DNA of 9,582 nt from the NCBI GenBank assembly GCA_002432565.1, contig DJFP01000196.1, positions 1-9,582 on the forward strand. Reading direction: 5' to 3'. The notes beneath the pieces are model-generated. The model saw nothing but the letters and a program-made list of their open reading frames with translations. It had not been told where the DNA came from and made no database searches. How positions within the stretch are numbered: the stretch's first letter is position 1; the number at the start of each line of letters is the position of its first letter. The DNA is from Flavobacteriales bacterium UBA5869. Lineage in GTDB: Bacteria; Bacteroidota; Bacteroidia; Flavobacteriales_D; Crocinitomicaceae. Positions 8,538 to 9,582 of the stretch are shown piece after piece. Position numbers and translations under genes: made by a program.

Positions 8538-9151
8538 CGCGCGAAGAATTAATCTCGAAATTCGAAAAAGAACTCCCCGGTGAACGGTCCCATTTGGCAT
8601 TCATGCCCGTTAGAGGAAGTTCAAGCGAACAGATCAGGCAGGGAGTTACTTTCCGGGATTCAGCGGTAGCCATTATTTTATTCCATAACGAAATCGATAA
8701 ACTTTGTACGATCGTAACCAGGAGACAGGTGTACGACGGTTCACACAGCGGACAGATCAGTTTTCCGGGAGGAAAAAAAGAACCGGATGACAAGAACCTG
8801 CTCGACACTGCAATCCGTGAATGCCACGAGGAAATCGGAGTTTACGCAAGCAACTTTGAGCTTCTGAAAGAATTGACTCCGCTTTTTGTCCCTGTAAGCA
8901 AGTTTTTAATCACGCCTTACGTTCTATATTCCGAGAACAAATCCTTTGATTATATGCGCTCTGAGCGCGAAGTAGCGGCGATTCACGAGGTTGATCTCCT
9001 GGAGCTTTTTCAATCGGAAGTCGTGCAGGTCGATGTTCCTATCAATTCAGACTTTACCCTAAAAAATGTCCCCCACTTCAAGCAGGGAGACATTCTGATC
9101 TGGGGAGCAACCGCTCTTATTTTAAATGAATTGAAAGATATTCTTAGCTAG
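8534..9151 (+). CDS. Nudix hydrolase, probable coenzyme A pyrophosphatase type (205 aa)
   Basis: Nudix enzymes hydrolyse nucleoside diphosphates linked to another group, using a metal held by the Nudix box. Seen: the box beginning GGKKEPDDKNLLDTAIREC and ending HEEIGV (79-103), with Arg95, Glu96, Glu99 and Glu100 as the REUxEE core. Directly upstream is VTRRQVYDGSHSGQISFPGG (61-80), which matches the signature of the CoA-pyrophosphatase subfamily (R...H.GQI.FPGG; NUDT7/NudL-like). The box is one residue longer than the general Nudix pattern, as in that subfamily. The likely reaction is cleavage of CoA or CoA derivatives to a phosphopantetheine product and 3',5'-ADP. The length is normal for the family and no signal peptide is present, so it is cytoplasmic. 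It is coupled to the upstream lipoprotein gene, though no functional link is apparent. Confidence 0.9.
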   Translation: MTREELISKFEKELPGERSHLAFMPVRGSSSEQIRQGVTFRDSAVAIILFHNEIDKLCTIVTRRQVYDGSHSGQISFPGGKKEPDDKNLLDTAIRECHEEIGVYASNFELLKELTPLFVPVSKFLITPYVLYSENKSFDYMRSEREVAAIHEVDLLELFQSEVVQVDVPINSDFTLKNVPHFKQGDILIWGATALILNELKDILS

Positions 9152-9582
9152 AATCGAACCCGGGCAAATCCAAGTGCTGCTGAAACACTTGTCCCGTCCT
9201 TCAGGAAGAAACTCAATGCATCCCTGGAAGCAATCCCGAATTCATACGCTCCGTCTTTTAGGATAAATGTCAATCCGAGTGGAATATTATTCTTGTAAAC
9301 TCCACCGCCATAATAACCGATACTTAACTGAAGCCATTTCACCGGAATGATATCTCCTCCAAACGAATACACCGGATTTTGAATCGATCCCGGATTTTCC
9401 TTATTGAAAGGTGCTACCACATCAAATCCAAGACGCACGTATTTAATCGGTTCATAGCTCACTCCAAAGCGGAAATCGGAAGCATTGAGAACGGTATATT
9501 TTTGCTCTCCTTCCAGGGTCAACAATCCGTTATCGCGCACCAGCTGGTTCACTGTCTGCGTAATGTTATCACTGCTTACCCC
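9148..9582 (-). CDS. C-terminal part of a probable outer-membrane beta-barrel protein (5' end outside window)
   Basis: The reading frame is open to the right edge: 144 residues are visible, starting GVSSDNITQTV, so the true start lies beyond 9582. A GTG at 9552 is internal and should not be taken as the start. The visible part alternates short amphipathic strands and turns (FRFGVSYEPIKYVRLGFDVV, WLQLSIGYYGGG, IPLGLTFILKDGAYEFGIAS) and ends in a strand with a C-terminal Phe (ALGFARVRF), as in proteins inserted into the outer membrane by the BAM machinery. The phrase 'ASRDALSFFLKDG' and the overall pattern recall Bacteroidota proteins of the DUF5723 type, which is recognition from memory only. 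The stop codon shares bases with the convergent Nudix stop. Confidence 0.75.
   Translation of the reverse strand, partial: GVSSDNITQTVNQLVRDNGLLTLEGEQKYTVLNASDFRFGVSYEPIKYVRLGFDVVAPFNKENPGSIQNPVYSFGGDIIPVKWLQLSIGYYGGGVYKNNIPLGLTFILKDGAYEFGIASRDALSFFLKDGTSVSAALGFARVRF

Noticed and set aside
8476..8808. A 110-codon minus-strand frame across the lipoprotein-Nudix junction.
   Set aside because: It is antisense to the Nudix signature region and has low-complexity Ser-rich content, as expected for a shadow frame.
9151..9171. The minus strand reads GCCCGGGTTCGATTC, resembling a tRNA T-arm.
   Set aside because: There is no matching stem partner, acceptor arm, anticodon arm or CCA end. The bases are the last codons (ARVRF) and stop of the outer-membrane gene.

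Overview
The window looks like an ordinary stretch of chromosome from a member of the Bacteroidota, most likely the Flavobacteriales. The evidence is a GyrB of the short Bacteroidota type, exported and lipoprotein OmpA/TPR proteins with 'ASPEG'-style OmpA signatures, starts without Shine-Dalgarno sequences, A/T-rich intergenic DNA, and a good match to the Bacteroidota -7 promoter element (TAnnTTTG) ahead of gyrB. A Fluviicola/Crocinitomicaceae-like source is possible, but that is a guess.

Layout from left to right. A probable OmpA/TPR lipoprotein (101-1801, +) ends in a strong intrinsic terminator. A five-helix membrane protein of unknown function (1901-2545, +) converges on a secreted OmpA-domain protein (2561-3400, -). 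That gene is divergent, across only 70 bp, from an exported two-cysteine glutathione peroxidase (3471-4004, +). Two hairpin-forming palindromes then precede a 548-residue exported protein of unknown function (4092-5738, +), which ends at another strong terminator. Next are a ~125-159 bp promoter region and gyrB (start chosen at 5898, ends 7850), with a third terminator. A small lipoprotein (7932-8537, +) overlaps by four bases a CoA-pyrophosphatase-type Nudix hydrolase (8534-9151, +). The Nudix gene in turn shares its stop-codon bases with a convergent outer-membrane protein gene (9148 to the right edge, -, 5' end missing).

Biologically, this is mostly cell-envelope proteins (two OmpA-type proteins, two lipoproteins, one outer-membrane barrel candidate, two further exported proteins) mixed with housekeeping genes (gyrB, Nudix). 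Three terminators and several strand changes divide it into short units. Only the lipoprotein-Nudix pair looks tightly co-translated, and gpx with the 548-residue gene may be co-transcribed. I see no mobile element, CRISPR array, rRNA or tRNA gene, toxin-antitoxin pair or defence cluster. I found no convincing new system. The most unusual non-coding features are the paired palindromes at 4009-4049 and the two terminators that share the same stem arm. No gene-free stretch exceeds 300 bases.
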